From Varibaculum cambriense (GTDB lineage Bacteria > Actinomycetota > Actinomycetes > Actinomycetales > Actinomycetaceae), in the NCBI RefSeq assembly GCF_002848005.1, contig NZ_PKHX01000001.1:438407-502406 (forward strand): a stretch of DNA of 64,000 nt, read 5' to 3'. The notes below the pieces were generated by a model. That model was given only the letters and a program-made list of their open reading frames with translations, was not told where the DNA came from and ran no database searches. Shown here in pieces: positions 34,013 to 42,745 of the stretch. Every line of letters starts with the position of its first letter. The first letter of the stretch is position 1. The translations under genes were made by a program, and so were the position numbers.

Positions 34013-36676
34013 ATGATTAGCGTCCACAACCGCGCCGCCCAGACTTTTACCGCCACTGGTTTGGCTGTTCTCGACCGCGAGATCATTGATCCGGTTGCGA
34101 CAGAGGAACTAAACGGGGGCTTCACGCTGAGGTTTAACTATCCGGCAGACGGCCCGGCCGCCCAACATCTGGTGTTGGAGAATATCGTCGCAACACCGGC
34201 GCCTGGCATACAGTCTCGTCAGGGTTTCCGCATCACCGAGATAACCACCACCCTGGACGGGCTACTAGAAATCACCGCGCATCACGTGTTTTATGACCTG
34301 GCAGCAAACCTGATCGCCGACACCTATGTCGTCAACAAGACGGCTGCTGATGCACTAAAGCAGCTTCTTGATGCTACTAATAGCAAGCACGGGTTTACAG
34401 CATCTAGCTCCGACACCAACACTCGTGCTTCGGCTCGTATCGTGCGTCAGCCTCTAGCCGCCGCAATCCTAGACTCCAAGACAGACAATAGCTTTGTCTC
34501 GCGATGGGGCGGCGAACTGGCCTTCGATAACTGGCACATCCACCACACGCATAGGCGCGGTAAAGACCATGGTGTGGTGATCAGGGATCGTAAAAACCTC
34601 ACCGGCTACGAAGCGGCACTGGATTACAAAACCGTGGTGACCCGGATTCTGCCAGTGGGTTATGACGGGTTGTTACTGCCGGAACTGTATGTAGATTCCC
34701 CACGAATCGGTGACTACATTGCTCCGCGTATCAAGGTCATCCGCTATGGGCAGGTCAAAGCAGTTAAGGATCCCGAGAAGCCGCGTGAGGACGAACTACC
34801 CTTGCCGCAAGCATACGAAAAGCTACGCCAGCTAGCTAAAGCAGAATACGCGACCCGTCATGTCGACCAACCGCATTGCGCCTACAAGATCTCGTTCGTG
34901 GATCTGGCTTCGACGAAAGAATATGAGGGCTTTCGTGACCTCGAAACCGTAGCCCTCGGCGACACAGTAACCGTCCGCCACGATAACCTCAACGTCGCAC
35001 TCACCGCCAGGGTTGTTGCTTATGACTTCGACCCACTCGCAGGTGAATACATTTCGATTGAGCTAGGTAGCACCGCCTCTAAATTCACCGACATCACCCA
35101 CACCATCACCGCTGCCCGCAGCGAAGCTAGCCAAGCCCAGCAGGCAGCAAGTATTGCGCTAGCTAGCGCGGATGGGAAAAACACCAACCACTACGGCACC
35201 ACCCAACCGACAACCGCGCGCCTTGGTGATGTGTGGTTTAAAGACAATGGTGAGCAAGTAGGAATCTGGATATATAAGGCCACCGATACTGGTCAGCCCG
35301 GATGGATAAGTCTTGCCACCGATTTGAACGCGGCCGAACTGGCGGCGAACCTGCAAGCAGCTAAAACCCAGATCGCGCAAGCAAACGCTAGCGTTGAGCA
35401 AGTCCAAGCAAGCCTTAAACAAACCCAAAGCGAGCTAGAAAAAACCAGTACCGATACAGCGAATGCAAAAGCTCAAGCCGAAAAAGCTCTCAAGGATGCA
35501 ACCAATACCCAAAATGCTCTAGAAGCGTTCAAAGTGCAGGTAGCAGATGAAACCAAAAACATTAACGCCTCCTTGACGATGGTTTCAGACAACGTGAACC
35601 TGAGAGTTAAAAGAGCCGAGATTATTACCCAAATCAATCTGTCGAATGAAACCGTGCTGATTGATGCAGCAAAAGTACACATCAGTGGGCAAACCTCAAT
35701 CGATGACGCCGTAATCGGTACCGCAATGATTGCCGATGCGGCTATCACTAACGCTAAAATCTCTCAGCTATCCGCAGATAAAATAACCACCGGAACCCTA
35801 GCAGCTAGCAGGATCGCCGCCGGGAGCATCACTAGCGATAAGCTCACGATTGCTAACGGATACATCCAAACAGTAATGATCCGCGACGCTGCTATAACCT
35901 CGGCGAAGATTGCTTACATAGATGCCAGCAAGATCACCACTGGGTATTTGAACGCTGCCAGGATTCAGGCAGGCTCTATTAGCGCCGATAAACTCGCGGC
36001 TAACGCGATCCAGGTTGGATTGGCGGGGTGGAATCAGAATATTCGCATCAGCCCCACTCAAATCTCCTGGTATAACGGCTCCCGGTTGGAGGGAACAATT
36101 AGTTCTCGGGGTATGCAGTTTTGGTATGGCGACCGTTACGTCGGTGAGCTGTCGCGTGGTGGTAAAAAGAACAACGAAAACGTTCAGGGCATCTCCATGT
36201 CATTAGCCAACCAAGGCGACTACGTGGCATGGACGTATCAGGCACAAGCGAACGGTACCTTCTACACGTGCTTGACGCTGGATCCTAAAGGCAAGTTCTA
36301 CGGTTCAGCCGGCATCCATTTAGGTTCTGATCTGCGCACAAACGGTTACAAGTTCTACACCAATGGAAACCGCTATGTCACCTTGCAGGACGTGTCTTTG
36401 CAGGGGCGTGGTACGCATCCGGGCTGGGTGGGGCCAACCGCTTTGTCGAAGGTTGTGTTTCATACCTACGACGTCATGGTTGTTACCAACGGCTCGTTCT
36501 ACAACATGACGAGATTATTCGACCGGGTTGGGGATTTGATGAACCGCGTTAACGGAATACTTGGGCTATTGAACCAAGGCTGGATTTCTAAAATCACCTC
36601 CCGCGCTGATGGCTCCATCTCTTGGACTTATTTCGACAACACCGGCTACCAGAAAATGTCCACCAATCTCGCATGA
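34013..36676 (+). CDS. Tail-associated endopeptidase / tail fibre protein
   Basis: An 887-residue protein. Residues 1-355 match the prophage tail endopeptidase (Tal) hub (IISVHN-type start, EELNGGFTLRFNYPADG, ITAHHVFYDLAANLI, YKTVVTRILPVGYDG). A coiled-coil stalk follows (about 440-520; AAKTQIAQANASVEQVQASL), then AITNAKI/DKITTG-type repeats (about 570-665) typical of receptor-binding tail fibres, and a C-terminal globular part. It probably contacts the cell wall. The ATG at 34013 is preferred to the TTG one codon earlier. Confidence 0.87.
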   Translation: MISVHNRAAQTFTATGLAVLDREIIDPVATEELNGGFTLRFNYPADGPAAQHLVLENIVATPAPGIQSRQGFRITEITTTLDGLLEITAHHVFYDLAANLIADTYVVNKTAADALKQLLDATNSKHGFTASSSDTNTRASARIVRQPLAAAILDSKTDNSFVSRWGGELAFDNWHIHHTHRRGKDHGVVIRDRKNLTGYEAALDYKTVVTRILPVGYDGLLLPELYVDSPRIGDYIAPRIKVIRYGQVKAVKDPEKPREDELPLPQAYEKLRQLAKAEYATRHVDQPHCAYKISFVDLASTKEYEGFRDLETVALGDTVTVRHDNLNVALTARVVAYDFDPLAGEYISIELGSTASKFTDITHTITAARSEASQAQQAASIALASADGKNTNHYGTTQPTTARLGDVWFKDNGEQVGIWIYKATDTGQPGWISLATDLNAAELAANLQAAKTQIAQANASVEQVQASLKQTQSELEKTSTDTANAKAQAEKALKDATNTQNALEAFKVQVADETKNINASLTMVSDNVNLRVKRAEIITQINLSNETVLIDAAKVHISGQTSIDDAVIGTAMIADAAITNAKISQLSADKITTGTLAASRIAAGSITSDKLTIANGYIQTVMIRDAAITSAKIAYIDASKITTGYLNAARIQAGSISADKLAANAIQVGLAGWNQNIRISPTQISWYNGSRLEGTISSRGMQFWYGDRYVGELSRGGKKNNENVQGISMSLANQGDYVAWTYQAQANGTFYTCLTLDPKGKFYGSAGIHLGSDLRTNGYKFYTNGNRYVTLQDVSLQGRGTHPGWVGPTALSKVVFHTYDVMVVTNGSFYNMTRLFDRVGDLMNRVNGILGLLNQGWISKITSRADGSISWTYFDNTGYQKMSTNLA

Positions 36677-36688
36677 AAGGAAACCAAC

Positions 36689-37129
36689 ATGAAAATTCTT
36701 CTTCCCAATGATCAGCTCGCCGCGGTCACCGAACTGCTGGCTGGCATGTCGCTGAAGCCAGCCGCCTCACGTGCGCGCACCAAACTACTGCATTTGGTAC
36801 GTGAAGCATCTACGCGCTTCGGGGTCGACGAATACGAACTAATCAGCCAATACGCAACCCTCGACGATGCTGGCAAGCCCATCATCAATACCGATGGAAC
36901 ATTCAGTCTCGCAACCCCGGAAAAAGCGCAAGAATTTTTAGCGGCTAGGAGTGAACTTTTTGAGTCTGTCGTCGAGGTTTCCGGGCCCACATACGGCCGT
37001 CACCTAGCCGATATTAAAGCTCTGCTTGATGGCTATGACGGTGAACTATCGGGAGCAGCGGCGGAGGCCTTCGACGTGCTTTACGATGCCGTCGCTGACG
37101 CACTAGCCAAGGAGACTGACGATGAGTGA
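36689..37129 (+). CDS. DUF1617-like phage protein
   Basis: A 146-residue protein (MKILLPNDQLAAVTELLAGM; SRARTKLLHLVREASTRFGVDEYELISQYATLDDAG) resembling the DUF1617 family, small helical phage proteins encoded between tail and lysis genes. Function unknown, probably tail- or baseplate-related. GAAAGGAAACC precedes the ATG. Its stop overlaps the start of the small gene at 37122. Confidence 0.7.
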   Translation: MKILLPNDQLAAVTELLAGMSLKPAASRARTKLLHLVREASTRFGVDEYELISQYATLDDAGKPIINTDGTFSLATPEKAQEFLAARSELFESVVEVSGPTYGRHLADIKALLDGYDGELSGAAAEAFDVLYDAVADALAKETDDE

Positions 37130-37289
37130 AGAACCGATTGTTTCTATTCCCTCTGATCCCACACCAGCACCACCAGCACAACCTACCGACGAGAAATCAG
37201 GTGAGGCGGCTCGCCCGCGTGAAGCGCACCTCGATCTAAGATTGCCGATTTTAGAAGTGCTTACCAACCCCAATCTGCCAGACCTATAA
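37122..37289 (+). CDS. Small proline-rich phage protein
   Basis: A 55-residue frame starting ATGAGTGAAGAACC inside the end of the DUF1617-like gene, with GGAGACTGACG as ribosome site. It is Pro/Ala-rich (DPTPAPPAQPTDEKSGE) and ends LDLRLPILEVLTNPNLPDL, a pattern seen in short proteins encoded after tail genes in related prophages. The stop lies inside the hairpin at 37284-37304. Function unknown. Confidence 0.6.
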   Translation: MSEEPIVSIPSDPTPAPPAQPTDEKSGEAARPREAHLDLRLPILEVLTNPNLPDL

Positions 37290-37304
37290 CCTCAAAGGTT
37301 ATAG
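37284..37304 (+). other. Perfect hairpin spanning a stop codon
   Basis: CTATAACCT-CAA-AGGTTATAG forms a 9-bp perfect stem with a 3-base loop. The TAA of the small gene at 37122 lies in the left arm. No U tract follows, so it may slow ribosomes or protect mRNA rather than terminate. Confidence 0.5.
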
Positions 37305-37321
37305 TCTCCAGCTACTTACGC

Positions 37322-37347
37322 CTGCCAGTTTTGGTGGGCGTTTTTCA
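37322..37347 (+). terminator. Rho-independent terminator before holin
   Basis: GCCTGCC pairs with GGTGGGC (two G-U pairs) around a 6-base loop and is followed by GTTTTTC. It separates tail from lysis genes and may attenuate lysis gene expression. Confidence 0.6.
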
Positions 37348-37410
37348 TATTCATGCCCTACACGCAGTCGTGTCCGGCATTCTTTCACTTACTTTGAAAG
37401 GAACCATTCA

Positions 37411-37965
37411 ATGAATATCAAAGCTATCTGGACTGGTACCCAAAGCGCAATCACCGTTATAGGTGCCTGGCTAGGAGCCTTCCTCGGTGGAGCCGACTCT
37501 CTGCTCTACGCCATCGTAGCCTTCACCATCATCGACTACGCCACCGGAGTACTAGCCGCAATAAACGCTCACCGACTCAGCTCCTCGGTAGGGTTTCGCG
37601 GTATCGCCCGCAAAATCCTAATCTTTGCCCTCATCGGACTAGCCCACCTACTCGATGTCCATATTCTCGGTACCCCCGGAGTGCTACGCACCGCCACCAT
37701 CTTCTTCTACCTATCCAACGAGGGCATCTCCGTCCTAGAAAACGCTGCACTGTTAGGTCTACCAATCCCGGGCGGACTACAACAAGCATTAGACACAATC
37801 AAGCAAACCGGTCAAAACCATCCCGCCTTCAAAAACGGCTCAACACCACCCGCTCAGGCGAGCAATCCAGATAAACACTCCCCGCCAACCCCTCACGAAA
37901 ACCAGACCAATCCAGGCAAATATCTACCCCAACACGCCCTCCCCGACGAAATAGAAAAACCATGA
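37411..37965 (+). CDS. Holin (phage_holin_4 / toxin-secretion type)
   Basis: A 184-residue holin. Three or four membrane segments occupy residues 10-125 with the family core IIDYATGVLAAINAHRLSS, GIARKILIFALIGLAHLLD and FFYLSNEGISVLENAALLGLPIP. The tail (about 135-184) is polar and Pro-rich (NGSTPPAQASNPDKHSPPTP). It should open the membrane to release the endolysin encoded two genes downstream. TTTGAAAGGAACC precedes the start. Confidence 0.92.
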   Translation: MNIKAIWTGTQSAITVIGAWLGAFLGGADSLLYAIVAFTIIDYATGVLAAINAHRLSSSVGFRGIARKILIFALIGLAHLLDVHILGTPGVLRTATIFFYLSNEGISVLENAALLGLPIPGGLQQALDTIKQTGQNHPAFKNGSTPPAQASNPDKHSPPTPHENQTNPGKYLPQHALPDEIEKP

Positions 37966-38120
37966 AAACCTGCATGAAAACAATTCTTAAATTCTTGGCG
38001 CTCCTAGCAGTCTTAACGCTACTTACCGCCGGGATCTGGCTCCTTTTTGCCATATTCCTTTCATGGATGCTGACCCCGCTTATCTACCTGATCGCACTTT
38101 TTATCCTGGCCACTGGCTAA
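37962..38120 (+). CDS. Small two-span membrane protein, possible second holin
   Basis: A 52-residue frame overlapping the holin stop by 4 bases (ATGA). A short basic start (MKTCMKTILKF) is followed by two hydrophobic segments separated by SWMLTP. Gene pairs of this kind between holin and endolysin often encode a second holin or antiholin. The in-frame ATG at 37974 is an alternative start, giving a classic dual-start possibility. Confidence 0.6.
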   Translation: MKTCMKTILKFLALLAVLTLLTAGIWLLFAIFLSWMLTPLIYLIALFILATG

Positions 38121-38150
38121 ACCAACCAACAAAGAAACGGAGAACCCAAA

Positions 38151-38999
38151 ATGAAGAACTGGAACACTCTAGAAGCTGACCTGAACCTGCTGATGAACAA
38201 ACACTTCACCAAAGGCAGACAAGGCCGATCCATCAACAAAATCATCCTGCACCACAACGATGGAAACCTTTCCATACAAGGATGCTGGAACGTATGGCAA
38301 ACCCGACCCGCCTCCGCGCACTACCAAGTAGAAACCAGTGGCCGCATCGGTCAGCTCGTCTGGGATCGGGATACTGCCTGGCACGCGGGAAATTGGGTAG
38401 CCAACACCACCTCGATTGGAATCGAACACGCAGACGCATCCGCCCACCCCTACCGCATTTCCGATGCCTGCCTAGAAAATGGGGCGCACCTGGTCGCCGC
38501 GTTGTGTCACTACTACAAGCTAGGCAGACCAGTCTGGGGTAAAAACGTATTCGGACACCGCGACTTTTCTGCAACCGAATGCCCCGCATCCATAGCCGGA
38601 TCCCAACACGCCGCTTACATGGCCAGAGCCAGCTACTGGTACGACCAGATGACTGGCAGCAATACCCCCGCTACTCCTGCGCCTGCGCCGAAGGCAACCA
38701 CCACTGGTGACAAGAGCATCGATACGCTCGCACGCGAGGTGATTAATGGTTCGTGGGGTAACGGGAATGACCGTCACCAGAGGCTCACCGCTGCCGGGTT
38801 CGACTACGACCAAGTCCAGGCACGGGTCAACGAAATCCTTGGCATCACGCCCAAGCCCGCAGGCAAGTCCATCGAGACTCTTGCCCGTGAAGTGATTCGT
38901 GGGGATTGGGGTAACGGACAAGAACGCTACAACCGTCTCACCAATGCTGGCTACAACTACCAACAAGTACAAAACCACGTCAACCAAATCCTCAGCTAA
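38151..38999 (+). CDS. Endolysin: amidase with two CW_7 cell-wall repeats
   Basis: A 282-residue endolysin. N-terminal amidase_2/PGRP-type N-acetylmuramoyl-L-alanine amidase (about 1-160) with zinc-ligand histidines in IILHHND and FGHRDFSATECP plus AHYQVETSGRIGQLV. A Pro/Ala linker leads to two CW_7 repeats (about 188-232 and 240-282), each with SI-TLAREVI-G-WGNG and a VNEIL/VNQIL end. It cuts the cell wall at the end of infection. No signal peptide, so it needs the holin. Confidence 0.94.
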   Translation: MKNWNTLEADLNLLMNKHFTKGRQGRSINKIILHHNDGNLSIQGCWNVWQTRPASAHYQVETSGRIGQLVWDRDTAWHAGNWVANTTSIGIEHADASAHPYRISDACLENGAHLVAALCHYYKLGRPVWGKNVFGHRDFSATECPASIAGSQHAAYMARASYWYDQMTGSNTPATPAPAPKATTTGDKSIDTLAREVINGSWGNGNDRHQRLTAAGFDYDQVQARVNEILGITPKPAGKSIETLAREVIRGDWGNGQERYNRLTNAGYNYQQVQNHVNQILS

Positions 39000-39024
39000 C
39001 CAGCAAATTAGCCCGCTGGATTCT

Positions 39025-39078
39025 AAGAGCCGCCTCAGCGAGACTTCACCGTCTTGCTGAGGCGGCTCTTTTTGTTTT
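39025..39078 (+). terminator. Strong rho-independent terminator after lysis genes
   Basis: A 15-bp perfect stem (AAGAGCCGCCTCAGC/GCTGAGGCGGCTCTT) with a further AGAC/GTCT pair in the loop, followed by TTTTTGTTTT. It ends the late operon before the recombinase module. Confidence 0.92.
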
Positions 39079-39082
39079 CCCT

Positions 39083-39122
39083 GTTTATATTTCGTGCTTC
39101 TCGAAGCCCTCCTTATAGGAGG
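39083..39122 (+). repeat. 40-bp dispersed repeat, copy 2 (SD-sequestering hairpin)
   Basis: Matches 2249-2288. Here the inverted repeat is CCTCC-TTATA-GGAGG, and the right arm GGAGG is the ribosome site of the gene at 39131 (ATG 9 bases after it). Pairing would hide the ribosome site, so translation may be controlled by this hairpin. The arms differ from copy 1 but pairing is kept. Confidence 0.6.
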
Positions 39123-39130
39123 AATACGCG

Positions 39131-39538
39131 ATGATTGACCCGATTCAAAAAGAGGCGATAGTAAAACTCAACCAGCAAGGGATGGCTGTGACGATGATTG
39201 CGCGACTTCTTGGGCTAGAGCCGAGCAGTGTTCGCAGTCATCTGGCACGAAACCCCCATAAGCGCCCACAAAACCAAGGTATGGAGGATGGTCGCTGGTG
39301 TCGTTGGTGCGGTGACCCCATAGCGACTCAAGCGACTGGCAGACCTGCATCTTTTTGCTGCAGTGAGCATAGGCGGGCTTGGTGGGCGGCACATCCCGAA
39401 GCGAAAAACCGTGACGCCACCTACACCTTCACCTGTATCGGCTGTGGCACCACGTTCACCGCGTATGGGAATAAGCATCGACGCTACTGCCGACATGAAT
39501 GCTACGTAGCTCATCGGAGCAAGAAATGCCCGCGATGA
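39131..39538 (+). CDS. HTH and zinc-finger protein of the serine recombinase module
   Basis: A 135-residue protein. Residues 1-40 form a helix-turn-helix (EAIVKLNQQGMAVTMIARLLGLEPSSVRSHL). Two treble-clef-like zinc motifs follow: CRWCGDP...FCCSEHRRAWW and FTCIGCGTTFTAYGN...YCRHECYVAHR. Proteins of this design commonly precede serine recombinase genes on Gram-positive mobile elements. It may regulate or assist the recombinases. It overlaps the next small gene. Confidence 0.8.
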   Translation: MIDPIQKEAIVKLNQQGMAVTMIARLLGLEPSSVRSHLARNPHKRPQNQGMEDGRWCRWCGDPIATQATGRPASFCCSEHRRAWWAAHPEAKNRDATYTFTCIGCGTTFTAYGNKHRRYCRHECYVAHRSKKCPR

Positions 39539-39735
39539 GCGCACCCCAGTTTACTCGGGAAGCCACCTACCGAGCCACCATGCTGGCAGCCACGAAAGCA
39601 GCCAAGGCAGGGATACTCACCGATACAGATGTGAACCGCATTCGAGGTGGGCTGATAGCCCGCAATCTTCCTCCGATTGGGCGGCTGCATACGGCGCTAG
39701 TACTGGATAAAACAGGCGTTCAGAGTGATATATAG
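39526..39735 (+). CDS. SHOCT-like small protein of the recombinase module
   Basis: A 69-residue protein starting at ATG 39526 (GGAGCAAGA in front), body REATYRATMLAATKAAKAGILTD, then NRIRGGLIARNLPPIGRL. It looks like the short SHOCT-type partner encoded directly before tandem serine recombinases in many Gram-positive prophages. Role unknown; possibly a directionality or accessory factor by position. ATG at 39535 is an alternative start. Confidence 0.65.
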   Translation: MPAMSAPQFTREATYRATMLAATKAAKAGILTDTDVNRIRGGLIARNLPPIGRLHTALVLDKTGVQSDI

Positions 39736-39765
39736 ACACACCGGACTTGATACAAGGAGACGCGC

Positions 39766-41016
39766 ATGGAGATCTGCAAACTACCACCCAAACCCGCCCA
39801 ACTACGGCTCACGCGGGTGGCGGCGTATGTGCGGGTCTCACGCGAATCCGAGCGCCTCACTCACTCGTTCTCTGCCCAGGTTTCTTACTACAACAAGCTC
39901 ATCACGAACACCCCGGGCTGGGAATACGCCGGGGTCTACAGCGACTACGCAACGACAGGTACATCTACCACGGGGCGCGGCGAGTTCAACCAGATGATCG
40001 AGCAAGCACTCGCAGGGAGTATCGACATTATTCTCACCAAATCCATCTCGCGGTTCGCTCGTAACACCGTCGACCTACTAAGCACTGTGCGAGCGTTGAA
40101 AGCCGCTGGAGTTTCAGTGCGTTTTGAACGTGAAAACATCGACACCGCTAACGCTGAGGGCGAAGTCCTTCTCACTTTACTAGCCTCGTTCGCGCAAGCT
40201 GAATCCGAATCTATCTCGGCTAATGCGAAGTGGGGCATCCGTAAAAAGTACAAGGATGGTCTGTTGCATTCGCGCCACCCCTACGGATACCGCTACCACC
40301 ACGGCCAGCTCGACATTATTGAAGAAGAAGCCGTGATTGTGCGGCGTGTATTCAGCGAGTTTCTTGAAGGTATCAGCCCGGAGAAAACCTGCAAACAAAT
40401 GAACCAAGAGGGTTTGCGTTCACGTGGTGGCGGCAAGTTCAGTGCCTCGGTGACCCGCGATTGGCTGGAGAACCCCACCTATATCGGTACCGCAATCTTG
40501 CAACAGTACTTCAGTGCTCACGCCGGAGATAACACACCGACTCTGAATCGTGGCGAGCTGGATAAATATATTGTGGAAGACTCCCACCCGCCGATTATCG
40601 AGCGTAGCGTTTTTGACGCCGTTCAAGCAGAGCTAGCCAGGCGGCGTGCCACGGGCGGACGCGGCTTGACCCCAACCGGTGGCAGTAGCGCTCTTACACA
40701 CCGCATCACCTGCACTATCTGTGGCAGGAACTATCATCGGCGTACCCGCCGCTTGGCACACTCGACTTATAAATACTGGTGGTGCGAAACCGCCACGAAA
40801 GGCAAGGGCAACCCCTGTCATGCTCATCAACTACGAGAAGAAAACCTGCACACCATCATCAAGCGCCTACTTGGGCTTCATGCTTGGGACGACCAGCAGG
40901 TGGTTGATCGAATCGAACGGATTAAGGCCAGCCCGAACTGGCTCCTGACAATCCACCTCAGCAGTGGGAACACCACCATGATTAACTGCCGCACCGGTGA
41001 GGAGGTGACTGCCTGA
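39766..41016 (+). CDS. Large serine recombinase 1
   Basis: A 416-residue serine recombinase. The resolvase domain (about 15-155) has the nucleophile in YVRVSRES, then TKSISRFARNTVDLL. A recombinase domain (about 180-285; PYGYRYHHGQL, DWLENPTYIGTA) and a zinc ribbon (CTICGRNYHRRT...CETATKGKGNPCHAHQL) follow. The coiled-coil part usual in large serine integrases is short, so this is a compact member. It ends one base into the start of recombinase 2 (TGATG), so both are made together. Confidence 0.92.
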   Translation: MEICKLPPKPAQLRLTRVAAYVRVSRESERLTHSFSAQVSYYNKLITNTPGWEYAGVYSDYATTGTSTTGRGEFNQMIEQALAGSIDIILTKSISRFARNTVDLLSTVRALKAAGVSVRFERENIDTANAEGEVLLTLLASFAQAESESISANAKWGIRKKYKDGLLHSRHPYGYRYHHGQLDIIEEEAVIVRRVFSEFLEGISPEKTCKQMNQEGLRSRGGGKFSASVTRDWLENPTYIGTAILQQYFSAHAGDNTPTLNRGELDKYIVEDSHPPIIERSVFDAVQAELARRRATGGRGLTPTGGSSALTHRITCTICGRNYHRRTRRLAHSTYKYWWCETATKGKGNPCHAHQLREENLHTIIKRLLGLHAWDDQQVVDRIERIKASPNWLLTIHLSSGNTTMINCRTGEEVTA

Positions 41017-42578
41017 TGCCACGGATTACCACTATCCCTGCCACCAAACCCTTACACTCCACTACAACCACGATTAGCGGCCAGCAGCTACGCCGCGTTG
41101 CTGGCTATGCTCGCGTCTCCACCGACGATACTGACCAGGCGAACTCGTATGAGGCACAGGTGGATTATTACGAGCACTACATCAAAAACCACGACGGCTG
41201 GCAATACGTTGCTATTTACACTGATGAAGGAATCTCTGGCACTTCCACGAAACACCGGGAGGGATTCAACCGCATGATAGCTGACGCTCTCTCAGGAAGA
41301 ATCGACTTGATCGTCACCAAAAGCGTCTCCCGGTTTGCTCGCAACACCGTCGACTCCCTCACAACGGTGAGGAAGTTGAAGGATAAAGGTGTGGAGGTGT
41401 TTTTCGAGAAAGAAAACATCTGGACCCTCGACTCCAAAGGTGAACTGCTAATCACCATCATGTCGAGCCTTGCCCAAGAAGAATCCAGATCTATCTCCGA
41501 GAACGTCACGTGGGGTCACAGGAAGCGTTTCCAAGACGGCAAAGTTTATATGCCCTACGGCAACTTCCTCGGATACGATCGCGGCGAAAACGGCGAGCCC
41601 GTAATCAATCCTGAGCAAGCCGAAACAGTGCGCCGCATCTACCGCCAATACCTCGAAGGCATGAGCATTCCACAGATCGCAGCCTCACTAGACGCTGACG
41701 GAATACTGACCCCTCGGCGTAAACACAAATGGAGCCACACCACCATCCACTCCATCCTCACCAACGAGAAATACAAAGGCGACGCACTCTTGCAAAAGCG
41801 TTTCACCGTAGATTTCCTCACCAAGCAGCGCAAAGCCAATGAAGGCGAAGTCCCACAATATTACGTGACCGGCTCCCATCCAGCCATCATCGACCCTGAA
41901 ACCTGGGAACTCGTGCACTACGAGCTAGCAAAAAACACGAACCAAGGCCGACGCGAGCGTGCCTTCACCGGTATGGTCTACTGTACCCACTGCGGCTCAG
42001 CCTATGGCAGCAAAACCTGGCACTCCACTGATAAATACCGGGCTATCATCTGGCAATGCAACCACAAATTCTCCACACCCCACCCCGCCAAAATGCCGAT
42101 CCTACGCGATAATCAGCTGCAAACAATCTTCCAAACAGCGCTCGCCCAGATCATCGAGCAACGCGGCCTCATCGACTGGAAACTCTTGCAAACCATACTC
42201 ACCGACACCAGCGAGCTGGAAACCAAAGCTGCTGAGCAAGCTGCTGAAATCGAGATTGCCACGAAACTGATCGAGCAAGCTATCAACACGAATGCGCATC
42301 AATCCCAAAACCAAGACGACTACCACCAGCGCTTCAAGAAGCTGGAACAACGCCAGCGCGAAGCCATCGACGCCTACGAAGCAACCACGGCGGAGATTGA
42401 GCGTCGCACAGGCATCAAAGCCACACTCAACCACTACCGGCGCACCCTCACCACACTAGACAGTGTAGGCGACTTTAGCCCCGCTACATTCCACGCCCTG
42501 TGCCAACGCATCGAGATAGCACCAAGTGGCAAAGCGACCGTGATCTGGAAAGACGGAACCAGCACACCAGAGCAATAG
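41016..42578 (+). CDS. Large serine recombinase 2
   Basis: A 520-residue serine recombinase, full-length type. Resolvase domain with nucleophile in YARVSTDDTDQ, GISGTSTKHREGFNRMI, TKSVSRFARNTVDSL; recombinase domain (VRRIYRQYLEGMSIPQIAASL; TIHSILTNEKYKGDALLQKRF); zinc ribbon (CTHCGSAYGSKTW...CNHKF); and a C-terminal coiled coil (about 385-480) followed by NGTSTPEQ-type end (WKDGTSTPEQ). Probably integrates and excises the prophage, with recombinase 1 as partner or modifier. Its last codons are duplicated beyond the island at 46666. Confidence 0.93.
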   Translation: MPRITTIPATKPLHSTTTTISGQQLRRVAGYARVSTDDTDQANSYEAQVDYYEHYIKNHDGWQYVAIYTDEGISGTSTKHREGFNRMIADALSGRIDLIVTKSVSRFARNTVDSLTTVRKLKDKGVEVFFEKENIWTLDSKGELLITIMSSLAQEESRSISENVTWGHRKRFQDGKVYMPYGNFLGYDRGENGEPVINPEQAETVRRIYRQYLEGMSIPQIAASLDADGILTPRRKHKWSHTTIHSILTNEKYKGDALLQKRFTVDFLTKQRKANEGEVPQYYVTGSHPAIIDPETWELVHYELAKNTNQGRRERAFTGMVYCTHCGSAYGSKTWHSTDKYRAIIWQCNHKFSTPHPAKMPILRDNQLQTIFQTALAQIIEQRGLIDWKLLQTILTDTSELETKAAEQAAEIEIATKLIEQAINTNAHQSQNQDDYHQRFKKLEQRQREAIDAYEATTAEIERRTGIKATLNHYRRTLTTLDSVGDFSPATFHALCQRIEIAPSGKATVIWKDGTSTPEQ

Positions 42579-42646
42579 CGCCAAAGCTCAGAAATCAAAA
42601 GCCAGCACCAATCATTTCAAGCTAAGCGTCATGTGGGTATTAACCC
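42559..42646 (+). repeat. Island-flanking direct repeat, left copy
   Basis: Begins in the last codons of recombinase 2 (CCAGCACACCAGAGCAATAG) and runs to GGGTATTAACCC. It matches 46666-46771, at roughly 50 of the first 58 bases and again over GCTAA...GGGTATTAACCC, but has lost the right half of the terminator hairpin. The two copies bracket the cargo island. Confidence 0.75.
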
Positions 42647-42745
42647 GGAAAAAGCGACTAAGAATTCTATTTCTTAATCGCCTTGTATCTTCAGTATTAA
42701 ATTTTACTCAGCTCGACAAACTGGGAGTTGTATGTAGCAATTAAT

